Assembly: GCA_030248135.1 (NCBI GenBank)
Contig: JASANC010003123.1
Location: forward strand, 1-64,000
From: Theristus sp. LFF4_11
Taxonomy: Eukaryota; Nematoda; Chromadorea; Monhysterida; Xyalidae
Reading direction: 5' to 3'
Length of the DNA: 64,000 nt
The notes beneath the pieces were generated by a model. It had not been told where the DNA came from, did not search any database, and worked only from the letters and a program-made list of their open reading frames with translations. Below are positions 22,512-34,120 of this stretch, one piece after another. How positions within the stretch are numbered: position 1 is the stretch's first letter; each line of letters opens with the position of its first letter. The position numbers were made by a program, and so were the translations under genes.

Positions 22512-25410
22512 ATGGCCGAACCGCCAGAATTGGCCTATACATTGGTATTCGTCAGCAGTCAAGACGACATGACCATCGAAGCGTCCACGTTATATTCGCC
22601 TGAATTCATTTACGGCAAGGGGTGGATTTGTGAACAGTGAAGTTGATTTGATTTTTTAAGCTTATGAAAAAATTTTGTGGGTTGAAAGGGCTCGTACGAA
22701 GTCAGCAAAATATTAAAAAAAACTGAAACCAATGTTTATTTTTTGCCGAAAATTTTCAGATTTGCCCGATACCCGCAAGAATTGATCGTTAGACTTGAGC
22801 AAATTAGCACGCTTCAAGAGATCAGCATGCTTGTGCACCACGTTTATGCGCGTGAGTTTTTTCTGGTGATGATCTCTGATTTTGGCAGCTCATTTCATTT
22901 TTTTTCATTTCGCAACTCTTCCACGTTCTCTGACCAGATAGATGGCTTTTTTATAAAATTGCGGTGAAATAAAATTTTTTCAAGACACGATCAAACTCTG
23001 ATTACTACGGAGACAGCCATTCAGTGAACGAGAAACACACAGGTGGCCACGCAAAACGTGGTTTACTACACGCGAATGCAAAACGAACTCAGGCCAAGCA
23101 TTTTGACCTAATTTTCAATCGTTGATACCCAGGTTTAGTGGATGCAATGATTTTTGCAGCGCGTTACGTTGACCTCTTCATCGGCCTGCCGTCCGCGCAA
23201 AAGCGCCAAACAACAGCCAGTGCGCCCGCTCACTGGTCGGACGCCGAGTACACCGCGCTCGGTTCCGCTTCGTTTCAAGACCCGACCACTCGTGACGCTA
23301 CCGTAGCCGAGAAGAAGACCGTTTACACCAACGCAGTCGGCTATTTCGTGAAACTGGTTTTTGCGCGGTGCTTCGACACAGCGCTTAACAAGACGGGACA
23401 GGTGAACGTTCTGGTCTGAAGACGGTGCACACGTTTGTGTAACATTGCAGTGACGTTGCACGATCACAACAAACACACAGGCCGTGGCGCACATTCGAAA
23501 ACACACGCACTGGTGTTATGTTGGATGTGTGCAACATTAGTGCGGCATTACAGTACATGTCCGAAAACTTTATTTTTGTCTATTATTATCGTTTCTTTTG
23601 GTTCTGTGACCAGATGTGCGCATACAATCGAGAAGAAACGAGTTTCATGTTTGACGCGGGAATTCAAAATTTGTGATGCGACCCCCGTCCCCTTACATTT
23701 CAAAAAAGCACCTTTCCAGGTCGGTCTGCTCGGTCTAAAACTGAAGGGTGTCGCGCACGGCTACGGCCGCACGGTGCGTCTGTTGGTCGAGTCAGGCGAC
23801 GTTGACGACGACGTGCTGCTGGACAGTGACAGTGACTACGAGGACGACGAGGCCGAGGACATTTTACGGAGGCATCGCAACAACACAGCAGTTGAGGCGC
23901 AATCCGAATTTCATTCGTATGATGATCAGGAGTTACGGTTCGTAAAAAGCTCAAAAGTCAAAAGGCAATGAGACGCCAACACGTATTGGTGTTCAATGAA
24001 AACAACCATACTTCAGTTTGGTTGGGTTGTGGTCAAAAGAGACGGTTGGAAACCGATTGGCTTTGTCACATTTTGAATTTCTTTTTACTTGTGGTCGTTG
24101 CGTCTTCCTCCAGGAGCACGCACGCAATGCCATCCATATGACAGTTTGTGTTTGCTCCAATTGCTAAGGTATGGCTTATTTTTTTAAACGTGTCCCACTG
24201 AAATGACGTCATGTGCCACAAAACATGCGCTTGTCGTTCACAGCAAACGAGACTTTCCGTTTAGCCGATTTCTTCCCGTAAACAAATGGTGAATGTCGAA
24301 TCAGTCACACCAAACTGAAATTTTAGTGCCTGTACTTTGACAAACGGGCGTTTTTAAATAAAATGACGTCACGTTAGTCCGGACACGTTTGAATAAATCC
24401 ACAATACGTACAAACCCGTCGCGCAGTCCGCAAACAAGTTTTGAGGTTTTGAGGGTGCACACACACCTCGCGGTATTCCACCGCAGCGCGAATATGCTTT
24501 GCTCATATTCGGCCCACCCATTTCCGACCCACACATTTGCGGCCCGACGTTTCTGGCCCGCCCATTACCGGCCCACCCATCACCGGCCCAACTATTACAG
24601 GCCCGATATGCGCGTCCCACTCATTTGCGGCCCAGCAACTACCGGCCCACGCATTACCGACCAAGGAAAAGCCGTCACTGACTTTCAGAGATCCCGAATC
24701 CGACGCAAAACGTCACGAGGAAGTGCTGTACATCGCCGGGCGGGCGCATCGGTCGCCGGCGAACGTCGACCACAAAGAGTACGATGACCTGATTGAGCTG
24801 CTCGACCGCAAGAAACGCGAGGCGATTTACCAGCATAAGTGAGCGGGTGTTTTTTTTTCAGATCCCTATAGCTGCAATTTTTGGTTTGTTTTGTAAAATC
24901 GTAAAGTCCTAGTCTAAACACTCTAGTCTAGTCTAGTCTATTGCACTTTTTTATCTCTCAATAATGTTGCACGCATAGTCACATGCGACGACGCACACAA
25001 AAGAGTGCGCGTGAGTTTTGTTTTGCGACTTGAGACGTTAGTGTCTTCAGACTGGGACTCAGTTGGATTGGGATATACAAGTATGCTCTTTGTTATCTTT
25101 TTTCAGCTACGCAGACGCGAAAGAATGCAAAGTGATCCAAGATGATTTGCGACTGCAAAAGAAGAACATCGTTCAAACGCACACCGAATTAATGGAGGCC
25201 ATTGAACTGGTGTGCAAAGAAAGATTTCAGGCTAGGAGTTGCATATCACGGCTTCAAAATCTACCGCTACTCCAGGAAGACTACGTTAAAGCGGAACAAC
25301 TCCAAAAGACCTATGACCGGGATCGTTTCAACTGTACAAAGCAATATCGTCATCTGCCACGACTCTTGAACGAACAGGAGGTTGGTGTGGCAAAAAACTT
25401 TTTGAAATAA
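22512..25410 (+). CDS. CEP104-like ciliary/centrosomal protein (short form)
   Basis: Six-exon model: 22512-22621, 22760-22851, 23133-23401, 23720-23937, 24689-24838, 25107-25410; all phases agree; 380 residues. The order of features follows the N-terminal half of CEP104: a beta-sandwich start, a FARYPQELIVRLEQ segment like the FPQEIVLQM region, a VGYFVKLVF..NKTGQVGLLGLKLKG segment like the end of the jelly-roll domain, an acidic linker, an RDPES block, then LLDRKKREAIYQ followed by a YADAKECK-type coiled coil. CEP104 binds tubulin at ciliary tips and is about 925 residues in vertebrates; here the TOG and zinc-finger parts are absent, so the gene is a short version or more exons were missed. 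Introns 3 and 4 carry a dispersed repeat block, a MITE and a minisatellite. Confidence 0.75.
24180..24395. mobile_element. MITE with AAACGTGTCC TIRs, copy 2
   Basis: Nearly identical to 14530-14745, with the same ends and the same internal ATGACGTCA pair. It lies in intron 4 of the CEP104-like gene. Confidence 0.75.
24500..24665 (+). repeat. GGCCCACCCATTACC minisatellite
   Basis: About nine degenerate units of 15-20 bp built on CGGCCCACCCATTACC. The array ends just before the acceptor of exon 5 (24689) of the CEP104-like gene. Confidence 0.8.
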
Positions 25411-25622
25411 AGAAATCGTTCTTTTTTATTTTGTTAGTTTTTTATTCCGGCACCAAGTCCCAAAAAAAGAATCAAAGCAACAATACTTTTGTACAATATC
25501 GAATCAATGTTTTTTTGAAATACTGCTTTAGAAAACGCGGAAATGCAAGATCTATCAACATTGTCATCCAATGTTTCGCTCGCCAAATGTCGCATCAAAT
25601 CAGGACAATATGAAAAAATACA

Positions 25623-27187
25623 TCAAATTTTTGGAGGGGTCAGTAGTTTTTTAGGAATAGGTTTTGTTTTCATCGGCGGCGACGACCCGAAAGACCCGGG
25701 ATGCCAAGGCCAGGAATGTCCGGCAACTTCGGTAGAAGGCCACCATCTGGAAAAAGATTGTGATGACCAGCAAAAAACCGTCCGCAGTTGGATACGAATG
25801 TCTACCACTGCAAGACAAATTTGTTTCGTCTAACTGATTTTTCACAAAAGTTTTCTCTCGTTTTCTCAATTCAGCTCTCTGCGCATGTGACGTTTACTTA
25901 AACCTTCTGTCAGCGAAATCTTTATCGCGAATCAGCGCACAGTTTACAGCCACTGCAGCTTACAGTCTTGTAGTTTTCGAACGTGTCAAACTGAAATGAC
26001 GTCATATTCTCCAAAATCTGCGCTTATTATGCGCCATAAATTTTATTTCAGCTGGGACACTCGTTAGAACACGAACAGCCAATCCGTGTGACATGCAATG
26101 TTTTTCTTTCCCTTCATGTAAAAAATACCGGCACATGAATGGGTGGGAAAACTGTGGGAAAATGAAAAAACTGACATCCTGGTGTCTGTGTTCATAACAA
26201 ACGGCCGTTTCAAAAAACATTTTCTGTCCGACACGTTCAAATCAATCCACAATACCCGTTTGTACATTCCCCGTCCCCGTCTCCCACAAACCAGCACAAG
26301 TCATCGCATCAATGGGGTTCCAGTTCTCGTCGTAGAGTGCCCGTGTGCACGGCCGCAGTATACCCGTGCCTGCGCAACTGATCGGAATGCAGTGAGCCCC
26401 GTCCGGGTACGGCATCGAGCGGCACGCGTTTGGTAGGCACGGGAATCTCGACGTGCCCCCTATAAAACCGATAAGCAGTGGGAAATGTTCACCACTGAGG
26501 CCCCAAAGGAAGGTCTCAACAGGTCCGAAACGAGACCCGGCTCTAATAAAGGTCCCAGGTAAGGCCTCACTTTCAACAGGTCCCAAACGAGGTCTGCCTT
26601 TAAGAAAAGTCTCAACCAATCCCAAACAAAGCCTGGCTCTAACGGGAGGTCTCAAGTAAGGTTTCAATAGGCTCCAAACGAGTTCCGGCGCAATCAACAT
26701 CTCAAGTTGAGCGGTCTCCGCAGCTCCCCAACAAGGTCCAGCCCTAATATCTACAAGTCCCCAGGTGAGGTCTCAACAGCTCGCAAACAAGGTCCCACTC
26801 TGAGCTTTCAACAGAGGGCACTGAAAAAACAGTCAGTCAGCAACCGTTTTTCGAACACCATAATGCAGCATTGCAGTCACAAACACACTGGCACATTTGA
26901 CCATCATTACAAAAAACGCGCGCATATGTATGTTGTTTGCTGTGTGTGCGTGTTTGTTTTTTGCAATCTGCACAGAGTGTTTTTATAAAGAACTCACGTT
27001 TGCAGCATCTCGCTTTTCGCACGCATCTCCCTGCGACCGTTCCGTATGGATTCACCATCCTGCGACACTTGTAACACTCGGGGCACACTTTGAACTTGCA
27101 CGGGTCTTGCTCCAAACATTTCTCGCACGCGTCCTGGCGATCAAACGGAGATGATGGGCTCTCCTTGTCTGCGTCTTGAAATGGCAT
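25623..27187 (-). CDS. Cysteine-rich protein, three exons, unknown family
   Basis: Minus-strand model: 27187-26998, 26459-26256, 25807-25623; phases 1, 1 agree; 192 residues. Exon 1 starts MPFQDADKES and has the spacing C-x2-C-x5-C-x4-C-x2-C-x2-C, followed by a further CRR/RCV/RCC cluster, so it looks like a disulfide-rich or metal-binding module. Exon 2 holds six more cysteines around PYPDGAHCIPISC. In exon 3 the frame that fits the phase gives a Trp/Pro-rich tail; another frame of the same exon encodes a hydrophobic stretch (GFLLVITIFFQMVAFY), so the real last splice may differ and give a membrane anchor. The N-terminus has no signal peptide, but a hydrophobic stretch on the same strand at about 27350-27300 could belong to an earlier exon. 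Family not recognised. Confidence 0.45.
25977..26240. mobile_element. Diverged MITE with GAACGTGTC ends, copy 3
   Basis: It shares TGAAATGACGTCA and the terminal GACACGTTCAAAT..CAATCCACAATAC with the copies at 14530 and 24180. It lies in the last intron of the cysteine-rich minus-strand gene. Confidence 0.5.
26470..26810 (+). repeat. About 26-bp minisatellite (GGTCTCAACAGGTCCCAAAC)
   Basis: Roughly a dozen degenerate units of the type GGTCTCAACAGGTCCCAAAC followed by a variable hexamer. It lies in intron 1 of the cysteine-rich minus-strand gene. The long minus-strand frame through it is a repeat by-product. Confidence 0.75.
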
Positions 27188-27994
27188 AGTTTTTTCTAAC
27201 TGGCATGCTCTTTCCGGAGGTATTTTCGGTTTTTGAACTTAGGCTCAAACACGTCGGCATGCGCAATTGCTGTTTGTTGTAACTTTATAAAAGAAAACGC
27301 GGAGAAACGTTGAACAGTACGACCAGCACAGCGATGGAAATGACGCAGTCAATAAATCGTCTGTCAATAGCAAGCAAAAAGCGACCTTTCAGAATGATAA
27401 GTCATTCAAAAAACTGTTAAATTTTATTAAAATTAAAAAAACCGTTCACCTATTTCGGTCAAAGACCGCCATCCGCTGAAATCATCGTGGTTGTCTGAAA
27501 ATTAAAAAAAGTATTTTCACAAAAGCTCGATTGGCTACAGCTAAAGTTTCTAGAGGCTTATATCGTCAGCTTCTAGTGAGTCACTTTTTGGATTTTGAAC
27601 TCAAACAAACCTGGTTTCACAGATGGTAGCCAACAGAAGACGAGCGTCACGCAGCCAACAAGGCGCAGTGCAGAAGAATGTTTGAGCTTCATTTTATTCT
27701 GTGTATTGTTAATCAAAGTGATATAATATATCTATTTCGTCAACATTTCATTGACGTCATGGAAACGTTATCGCGAAGAGAGAAAGCACCAAAAAGTACA
27801 CAGTTCAACAAACTTGTTTCTAACTTAATGTTTTTTATTATTGAAAACTCGAGAGTGCGTTTGCTTTTTTTAATGTTCTCAGAACGTCCCAAGTGCATTT
27901 GATTCACAGCGGGAGTCTTGAGAGTAAAATGAAGAAAATAAAATAAGTTGCTTAATTTACCATATTTTTTCCACGTTTTATGTGTTTCTATGTA

Positions 27995-28455
27995 TACCGT
28001 ATTACCTCTAATAAACCCCCATGGGGGTTTATTTCTTCAGCGACTTCTGGGGGTGGGGGTTTATTTTGGGGGGGGGGCTTTATATTTGGGGGGGGGGTTT
28101 ATTTGGAAACCATTTTTAGGAGTGGGCAAAATGGCAAAAATACCTTCCATGGCAGGAAGGAAGTCGCAGAAACTTCTACTCTACATAGAAATTTCCTTTT
28201 ACAACAGCCTTTTTAATTAATGAAATTACCATTAACTCATCCATTTGGGGCCTTTGGTAGCACAATTTCATCATTTTCACTGCAACCAGCCACTGAATTC
28301 GCTGGGTATGTGTTTCAAACAGGTTTCAATAATCCCCCATGGGGGATTATTTTTTTGGGGGGGGGGATTATTTGGAAACTTGTCGAGGGGGTGTGGGTTT
28401 ATTTTGGGGGGGGGGGGTTTAATTTTGGGGGGGGGTTAATAGAGGTAATACGGTA
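27995..28455. mobile_element. TACCGTATTACC MITE, copy 1 (461 bp)
   Basis: It begins TACCGTATTACCTCTAATAA and ends GAGGTAATACGGTA. It contains CCCCCATGGGGG twice and several runs of 7-9 G on the plus strand. Three relatives lie at 31767, 38638 and 47934. No protein is encoded. Confidence 0.85.
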
Positions 28456-28603
28456 GGCGTGTTTTTCAGAAGACAACAACTGAAACTGTCGTATCTAATG
28501 TGACAGTTCTTATGCTGAAGTGATCTTTCAGAAAATATCTAAATCTTTCAAAAATTATTGAAAATCTGTCATTAAAGACGCTAATTACGCTAACTAGGGC
28601 ACC

Positions 28604-29406
28604 ATGCTGGCAACGTGTTCATGTCCCGGGACACTTCCCCCACCGTTTCAGCGGTTCCACTACGTCGAGAATTTCGGGCGACGCGAGCGCGCCATACAAA
28701 CGGGTCACTCGAATCCGTTGCAGTTGGACGGGCGAGTGCTCGGTGACGTTCAGCGGCGTCACTATCATCACAATCCACGGCGTCACGCCGGCGCCAACGA
28801 AGACGCGACGAACGCACTCGCTCTGTGGGACGGATGGGTGGCGCGGAATACGCTGCGAGACGCTTGGGCAGGTGTGTGGGTGTGGCGTGGTGTGCCTTTT
28901 TTTTGGCTGCGAAAACTACTGAAGTGCCAGTAAAACTGTATTGCATACTTAGTTATACTACCAGTTTGTACTTCTCACGGTATTATTCAAAACGTGGTTC
29001 CGATCAAGCAGAAAAAATTTGCATGCTGCACTGCAAAATTGTCTGCACTGCATCCTGCATTAAAAAAAGCTCAAAATTCTACGGGGCGCAATTAGCACGC
29101 CGAACCACTAACCGGCTCGCCATATAGGGTATCAACCGAAAAAGAAGTCGACCTTGACTGACCTGCGCAGGTCTTCCCGCGTCCACAACACCCGCCCTTC
29201 AAACGGACCAATCAGCGCGTCCGCTCGCTGCCGCCGCGTTTCCGGGCGACGAGCAGAGGGTGCAAAAAATTCTGGAAATGGACCAAAAAAACGACCCAAA
29301 TACCGACGAGGCACTGACGGGAGTGCTGGATGAAATGCAAAATGCGAACAGACATGATCTCGACTGGCGGCTGCAGGTGCTGCGCAGAAGGAAAACGTCG
29401 TTTTGA
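28604..29406 (+). CDS. Two-exon gene of unknown function, 167 residues
   Basis: Exons 28604-28871 and 29171-29406 join in phase 1 (donor GTGTGT, acceptor CTGCGCAG). Both exons are much richer in GC than their surroundings and keep one frame open to a TGA at 29404. The protein is hydrophilic: an Arg/His-rich N-terminal part with RFHYVENFGRRERAIQ and LALWDGWVARNTLRDAWA, and an Ala/Pro linker. A short acidic helical C-terminus (DEALTGVLDEMQNANR) ends in RRRKTSF. No signal peptide or membrane segment is seen. A CCGTTTCAG just inside the first exon could instead be an acceptor, in which case the true start is in an earlier exon. I do not recognise the family. Confidence 0.55.
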
Positions 29407-29701
29407 AGATGAGCTCTCGGAACTCTAAATCTCTCCGGAATTTTATTCACATAAGTTCATCACTCATTGGTTACATTTGGAAATCATATATAGCGTTAGT
29501 TATGCCAGTTTAAAAAATCTTGTATTTTTGGAAGAGGTTTCTTGTCGATTTGAAAAGGGCAAAACAACTTATCCGCAGATAAAAAGACATTTGTTCTTTT
29601 GGAAGTACCATCCTAAAAGTAGAGAAAATATTATTTTCTGCACAGTTTTTGAACTATTGTTTCATAATCAATTTTTCGAGAAAAAAAACAAACCAACTCA
29701 G

Positions 29702-29962
29702 ATGGTGATGCGCCGATGGGGCATCGCGTGGCGGGATCGTGCAATGAGACAGAAGGTCGAACGGAAACAGACGGACAAATTAGAAAGAAAATTGAGTGAC
29801 GACGATTTTGACAATTTGGATGATAGAAAGAATGATGATAAAACAATGACGACGACAGAGAACGCTGATGATCACAATGAACAGAACAACGATCACGAAC
29901 ACACCATCATTGATGGCAAGAAGAACAACGACACGAAAGAAGGCGCCTGTGTTGTACAGTGA
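29702..29962 (+). CDS. Possible exon or small protein, charged low-complexity tail
   Basis: The frame from ATG 29702 to TGA 29962 follows a CAACTCAG acceptor-like site. It encodes a basic start (MVMRRWGIAWRDRAMRQ), a DDDFDNLDDRKNDD acidic stretch and Asn/His/Thr-rich low complexity, ending GACVVQ. It may be the last exon of a longer gene. Family not recognised. From 29963 to 30747 nothing else is convincing; a 70-codon frame at 30447-30656 is noted as chance. Confidence 0.3.
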   Translation: MVMRRWGIAWRDRAMRQKVERKQTDKLERKLSDDDFDNLDDRKNDDKTMTTTENADDHNEQNNDHEHTIIDGKKNNDTKEGACVVQ

Positions 29963-30747
29963 TCAGATTGGATTGTTGAGTTTTTCAGGTTTTTTTCTCA
30001 TCTTCACTACTGTTACCGTGTACAGCAGACTGCAAAATAAGCAGTTCGGTTTTGTTGAGTAACATACACCAGTACACAGTTGTAACAACTTTAGTGCGCA
30101 ACCCACGATTTAGCTGACGACGACACCGCTGCCCCGTGCCGTGATTATACTGCGAGATTGAATGTTTTTTTAATCTTAGTGCCATCCAAGTGTCCCCAAA
30201 CTACTCCAGTTTTCTAAATGATTGCCGTCCAGTTCGCTGCCTCACCATTAATTGCTCCACAGATTTGTTTAATACCCGCCACGTTAGCAAACTGAATCTG
30301 TTTCCGTCCCTGTTGATAATTGGCAGTTGTTAAAATCCTTGCAAAAAAAAATATGCTCGTGGCGGCAAAACAATAAAAAAAGAATTAATTGAGTGATAAC
30401 GATGAATTAAGAATTGATCAAGTGATGACTGAATTTTATAAATGTAATGGCAAAAAGTGGACAGAAAGGAGCTTTTGCTTTTGGATATTTTGAATGGGAA
30501 TGGCAGTTGATTGCTGCTGATCAAACGAACATTGCAAAGATTCCGAACGGGAATGCAGTTACAGATTGTGCTGCTGGGCTAATCAAAAAACATTATGCTC
30601 AATTGCAAAACAGGCACGGGTCAATAGACCGATTTGTTTATTCCGGGATTATATGACTCTTGATGATATAAAATGATATAGTATTGCGAATCGCAAATCA
30701 CGCTAGGAATCGCAAATAACCATCATAAGTCTTGTTTCGCGGCCTGT

Positions 30748-32609
30748 TCACCCCCAGCAGCAGCAGCTGCAGATGGGCCGGCTGCAATTCTTCAGGGTTC
30801 CCGTTGCATCTGAAAGCATTGCCAAAATTGATGACATAAAACTCAGCTCAGAGAACGAATAATAGCGCCTGAAAAAAGCTGATCAAACCTTTGTCGCATT
30901 CCCAGCAACACCACCGATTCCCTGCGCAAACGCAGTGATCGTCTTTCGTGGCGCCCGCCTTCATGAGCATATTGTCTGTAACAATTTCACAACCCTGAGG
31001 AAAACGGTTACAACTGACGTACTAAATTCACTGCCACCTCAACGCTAATGTCGCTGCCAAAATTTTTTCTATAATCCTAAATTGAATTAAAAAATTTGGG
31101 GGAAAGGGCCCACGAGTTCAGTTCACTTGTTGTGGGTGAAGTAACACAATTTTAGTCAAGCGTTTGGTGAAGTGCGAAACGCTTTGTCATTGCATAAAAA
31201 CTAAAGAAAGGCTTTATGTTATAGACGCTGTTCTGATGGTCCGCAACACAACGCAACAACTGTGTGCGTCAGAAAGTTGCGTTAACAGTAATTGCAACAA
31301 TAACAGCGGAATGGTTTCCTGATTTTACATGGATACGGGTATGCATTGTCTAGCTTTTTGGTTATTGCACTCAATGTTTGCAGACGTCGAAAGAAAATAA
31401 AGTTTCATGCTTAACGTGACAAATCAAATTGGCCCCGGAGTGGCACGGCCGCATATGCTTCACCGATTTTGAACTGCCGTGTCACGTTTGAAACTGACTT
31501 CAAAAATGTCGAGGCGCGCATATAAAGTTGGCGAACCATGGAAAAAACATAACACGCATATCCTCCAGCTTGCCTCCTTCGGAGCAACCGGTGCATTCGC
31601 AGACCAGTTCGTCGTCGTCGATGTTGTGTTTGGCCAGCCATGACTGGCGCACCACCGACGAACGCACCGATGCTCCACCGTGGCAGCCAATCGCCTGACA
31701 CTGCTCGTTGCACCCAAGCGGCTGCGCTGCACTGAAAGCAAATGACCACACATTGAATCCACTGCATACCGTATTACCCCCATTAAACCCCCCCACCAAT
31801 AAACCCCCACCCCCCCCGACCAGTTTCCGAAAAATCACCCCCACAAATAATCCCCCATGGGGGTTAATTGGAAACTTGTTTGAAACCCATACCCAGCGAA
31901 TTCAGTGGCTGAATGCAGTGACATTGGTGAAATTGTGCTACCAAAGGCCCCAAAGGGATGAGTTAATGGTAATTTCATTACAAAAGGCTGTTACAAAAGG
32001 AAATATCTGTGAAAAGTAGAAGTTTCTGCGACTTTCTTGCCTGCCATGCAAGGTATTTTTGCCATTTTTCAACAAACCCCAACCCCTAGAATTTTTTGTA
32101 AATAAAGCCCCCCCCCCACCAATAATCCCCCCCAAATAACCCCCAACCCTAAAAGTCGCTGACGTATTAATCCCCCATGGGGGTTTATTGGGGGTAATAC
32201 GGTATACTTTTGATTTCGCTCGAGCGAAGCTTTTCATGTAATAAACTCCAGTCGCTTTTCCTTTGTTATTGTCAATTTTTGGATTGCGCGACTCAGACGT
32301 GGAGAGGAAACTAGTTTCAATCTTACGGCAATGCAAAATAACGTAAGTGACCCGGCCCTATTCAGAGGACTCGGATCATTTTACCAATTTTGAATTCTCG
32401 CGTCATGCATGAAACTGTTCACGTGCGTCCGTTCTACGATTCAAGTGTGCAGCTAACCAGTGTGTTGCTTTTGTTCAAAATGTCACACACAAGCGCACTC
32501 TGTACCGTTGTTCCAGCTCGCTTTTGTATGGTGTTGGTGGAAAAGCCATGGCGTTTGTGGCCGTGAAACCAACGAACACGGTGACCATAAACACGAGAAG
32601 CTTGGACAT
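30748..32609 (-). CDS. Small secreted cysteine-rich protein, 149 residues
   Basis: Minus-strand model: 32609-32506, 31731-31554, 30994-30889, 30809-30748; phases 2, 0, 1 agree throughout. Exon 1 starts MSKLLVFMVTVFVG and gives a textbook signal peptide with likely cleavage after TATNA (about residue 20). The mature part has 17 cysteines: C42-x3-C46-x4-C51, C79-x-C81-x2-C84, C96, C115-x-C117, C123-C124, C127, C138, C143 and C145-C147. Exons 2 and 3 look like diverged copies of one module (hydrophobic L-x-K, then DD, then C-x-C). C-x3-C paired with C-x-C recalls the CS-alpha-beta peptide fold, but this is only a pattern. The function is unknown; a secreted defence or structural peptide is possible. 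The TACCGTATTACC MITE copy 2 sits in intron 1. Confidence 0.65.
31767..32204. mobile_element. TACCGTATTACC MITE, copy 2 (438 bp)
   Basis: It begins TACCGTATTACCCCCATTAA and ends GGGGGTAATACGGTA. The C-rich strand is on top here, so its orientation is opposite to copies 1 and 3. It lies 35 bp upstream (in transcription) of the exon 2 acceptor of the secreted cysteine-rich gene. Confidence 0.85.
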
Positions 32610-34120
32610 TTTTTAAGTTCTCAAATAATTTTTTTTGGAATCGGTTGGAGACTTGACTGTTTCTTTTTGAAAAAGTTAATTTACCAACATAAGACTTAAC
32701 TGTTAATACCGATTGAACTGAGCCTTTAGGTGCTTTTGCGCCGTTATTTATACCCGTTCTGTGGTGCTTTATCAGTGAATCTGATAATAAATTTTTGATT
32801 AAAGAAATCTTATGTTACTCAATCTCTTTTGTGTTTTGAACTCGTTGTCCGGGTTTTTATCGGCGACTGTTTTGTTTCACAGTTCATTGTTGGTGATGCG
32901 ATGATTGATGTGATTCGGTGCAGATGACCACCGAAAAAAGCTAATTTTTATTCCACCAGTTAGTCACTTGATGCTGTGAGTCGCTGCAGATGACAACCAA
33001 AACTAAAAAAAACTTTTTTTAAGTCTTCTATTTACGTCACAAACGTGCATATGACACACGATAGGCTGATTGCGAACAGTGGCCAGCAGCTTGCTTTTGC
33101 TTTTTTTGGTGAAAAGTTGGAAACGGCTGTTTTTGTTCTGGAATTTCAACCAGACATTGGTTGGTTTCTGCAGCATAAGTATTTCTCATTACCACTTTAC
33201 GGTCTCTGAACCTGTCATTTTTTTGGCAGGTGCTCGAGGGAGAGGCTGCAGAATGGTGCTCACGACACGAAAGCACAAAAAGATTTAACACAGGAAGTCA
33301 CTAAAATACTGCTTCATGAATGCACCTTAAAGAACAGGATCGTTTCAACCACAATGTTGGTTTTTACATTTTCATCGTAATCAGCATAATTTTCTGCTTT
33401 AAGGCCCGTTCGTGCACTTGCCCGCGTAGAAGCGCAGGCGTCAGCAGTTTAGTGTGAAAACCAGTTCAGAAGTTGCGCATTTTTCGTTCATGAATGCGTG
33501 CAGCGAAGTGACGCCGATTGAATTGCGGCTAGCGCTTCCAAGCTTCATGAATGGTGCTGAAGCGGGCAAATTTCAGGCGCCGGCGGACGGTGTGGCAGTA
33601 AGGCAAAGAATTTTATGGTGGCCAGCATCAAGCTCGCATATCGCTCGCCCGTCATGACCGCGAAGGCTCGCAAGAGCAGGCCTACGATTGCGGGCCGGAG
33701 TATGGCAGCCTGAAAGATGGCGGCCTGAACAATCGTGACCTGGGTAAATTGCGGCCCGGACAATCACGGCCTGGAGAATCGCGGCCTGGGATCCTTCATG
33801 CCGCGATCGTCCAGGCCGCGATTGTACAGATATTTGCTGTCGCGAGCCACGCGGCCCGATTTTTGGTCGGCCAGTCAGTTTCCAGAGATCAATTTTGTTA
33901 CACTTTCCGTGGTAAACTCCATCAGGTTTGGTGACATACAACTTCACTGAACAATTTTTATACACACAGTCAGTCTTTATACGGTACTACATCAGTCTGA
34001 AGACTAATTTTGATCACCAGTAAATGTGTAATGTGCTCAGCAAGTGAGTAGTGCAGTGCAGTTTCAATCGAATATTATTATTTTCGTTTCGCCATTGTTC
34101 CAAATGCAAGTTCGTAATCA
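32610..34120. other. Intergenic, with minisatellite near 33.7-33.84 kb
   Basis: No supported gene. At 33700-33840 there is a run of 16-20-bp units built on CGGCCTGGA(C)AATCG, half of them inverted. Elsewhere only short chance frames are seen. Confidence 0.4.

Noticed and set aside
26242..26700. 152-codon minus-strand frame
   Set aside because: The upstream two-thirds is translation of the 26-bp minisatellite; only the part from 26459 downward was kept, as an exon.
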